A stretch of 13,488 bases of DNA from Thermofilum sp. GTDB lineage: Archaea > Thermoproteota > Thermoprotei > Thermofilales > Thermofilaceae. Made by a program: the position numbers and the translations under genes. How positions within the stretch are numbered: position 1 is the stretch's first letter; the number at the start of each line of letters is the position of its first letter. This document shows, in pieces, positions 12,470 to 13,488 of the stretch. The stretch is taken from the NCBI GenBank assembly GCA_020832965.1, contig JAJHRM010000046.1, positions 1 to 13,488 on the forward strand, read 5' to 3'. The notes beneath the pieces were generated by a model. It made no database searches. It had not been told where the DNA came from and saw only the letters and a program-made list of their open reading frames with translations.

Positions 12470-13488
12470 GTGTCACAGGAGCTCAAGCACCTCTTCTACC
12501 CCGAATCCATCGCGGTCATAGGAGCTTCCCACTCTCCAGCGGATGTGGGCTACAGGATACTTGAAAACTTAGTTGGTTATGGCTACAAGGGTAGAGTTTA
12601 CCCAGTGAACCCTGCTGCAGAAGAGATCATGGGCTTGGAGTGCTACCCCTCGGTATCCACAGTACCTGGCAAAGTAGACGTTGCAATAGTCGGCGTCCCT
12701 GCTGAAAAAGCTATCGAGGCGGTGGAGGATGCTGGAAAGGCTGGTGCAAAGTTTGCGGTTGTCATCTCCTCGGGCTTCAAGGAGATTGGGAACGTGGAGC
12801 TCGAGAGGAGGCTTGTAGAGGCGGCACGTAGGCACGGAGTGAGAGTGCTGGGTCCAAACGTCTTTGGGTACGTGTACACGCCGTCACGCATCAACGCATC
12901 GCTTGGCCCCTGCGACGTTATCCCAGGCAGCGTCGCAATCCTGTCTCAGAGCGGCGTACTCGGCATGGCGTTAATGGGCTACACAGTGTCGCAGAGTGTT
13001 GGAGTCTCTGCGATCGTCAGCCTCGGGAGCAAGTCTGACCTGGGCGACGAGGAGTTCCTGGAGTTCTTCGAAGAGGATCCCAACACGAAGGCTATGCTGA
13101 TCTATTTGGAGGGTGTTGAGGACGGGAAGAGGTTCATGCGCACGGCATCCAAAGTCTCCCTCTCAAAGCCTATAGTGGCGATAAAGGCTGGCAGAACAGA
13201 GGCTGGGGCGAGAGCTGTTGCGAGCCACACAGGCTCTCTGGCAGGCGCCGCTACGATCTGGTCCACTGCCCTAAAGCAGAGCGGGGTCCTGCAGGTAAAC
13301 AGCATTGAGGAGGCATTTGACTACGTGAAGAGCCTTGCTTGGAATCCGCTTCCAAGGGGGAGCAACATGCTGGTTCTAACAAACGGGGGTGGAGCCGGCG
13401 TTCAGGCGGCGGACACGCTGGCTGAGCAGGGAATCCTCTTAAGGGAGCCACCCGCCGATATCGTCCGCGAGCTCAAGGCATTCTTACC
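12470..13488 (+). CDS. acdA: ADP-forming acetyl/acyl-CoA synthetase, alpha subunit (partial)
   Basis: 339 codons are in view; the usual length is about 460, so the C-terminus is beyond the right edge. A CoA-binding Rossmann domain leads (PESIAVIGASHSPADVGYRI), with VYPVNPAAEEIMG and GPNVFGYV. The succinyl-CoA ligase-like domain carries the catalytic H253 in ASHTGSLAG, near the known position 257, plus SQSGVLGMA and LTNGGGAG. GTG 12470 is the first start after an in-frame stop, and GGGGTGA overlaps the beta stop as ribosome site. With beta it forms the two-gene enzyme. The order beta-alpha is unlike the distant or fused genes of some archaea. Confidence 0.93.
   Translation, partial: MSQELKHLFYPESIAVIGASHSPADVGYRILENLVGYGYKGRVYPVNPAAEEIMGLECYPSVSTVPGKVDVAIVGVPAEKAIEAVEDAGKAGAKFAVVISSGFKEIGNVELERRLVEAARRHGVRVLGPNVFGYVYTPSRINASLGPCDVIPGSVAILSQSGVLGMALMGYTVSQSVGVSAIVSLGSKSDLGDEEFLEFFEEDPNTKAMLIYLEGVEDGKRFMRTASKVSLSKPIVAIKAGRTEAGARAVASHTGSLAGAATIWSTALKQSGVLQVNSIEEAFDYVKSLAWNPLPRGSNMLVLTNGGGAGVQAADTLAEQGILLREPPADIVRELKAFL

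Noticed and set aside
11677..12486. 269-codon minus-strand ORF
   Set aside because: It is antisense to the clearly conserved acyl-CoA synthetase beta gene; its Ser/Thr/Pro-rich product is a typical shadow.

Overview
The window looks like a thermophilic archaeon of the Thermoproteota, possibly near Thermofilum (lineage inferred, not proven). Support comes from TATA boxes 24-33 nt upstream of start codons with little or no leader, archaeal VapBC and HEPN/MNT toxin-antitoxin genes, an archaeal DUF234-type ATPase, and an ADP-forming acyl-CoA synthetase in separate beta and alpha genes. No tRNA, rRNA or CRISPR array was seen.

Layout. Positions 1-1031 (minus) hold a six-helix membrane domain resembling an ECF transporter S component, fused to cytoplasmic ankyrin repeats and running off the left edge. 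Positions 1.1-7.2 kb are an accessory zone. It has an orphan PIN toxin, a frameshifted ACT-domain gene, three near-identical copies of a small coiled-coil membrane protein (plus a fossil fourth), a run of broken AbrB/VapC genes, one intact VapBC pair and an internally deleted DUF234 ATPase. Positions 7.2-11.5 kb hold a basic mini-ORF with a retropepsin-like gene, a frameshifted SMC/ABC-type ATPase, a HEPN/MNT pair and an intact AAA ATPase-nuclease. From 11.7 kb to the right edge lies an ordinary metabolic operon for the ADP-forming acetyl(acyl)-CoA synthetase, which makes ATP from acyl-CoA.

The most striking signal is a 10-bp word, GCGCGCGCTA. It occurs exactly at seven loci between 1.84 and 11.54 kb. 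Several copies lie within 0-4 nt of a gene start, a gene end or a homology breakpoint. Four copies in direct orientation (7171, 7974, 8894, 9929) and an inverted one (11529) divide the right half into gene modules, like a cassette array. Whether this is a recombination site, a protein-binding site or a genome-wide intergenic motif cannot be decided from one window.

The accessory zone therefore looks like a hotspot where toxin-antitoxin and ATPase genes arrive, duplicate and decay, between two stable loci.
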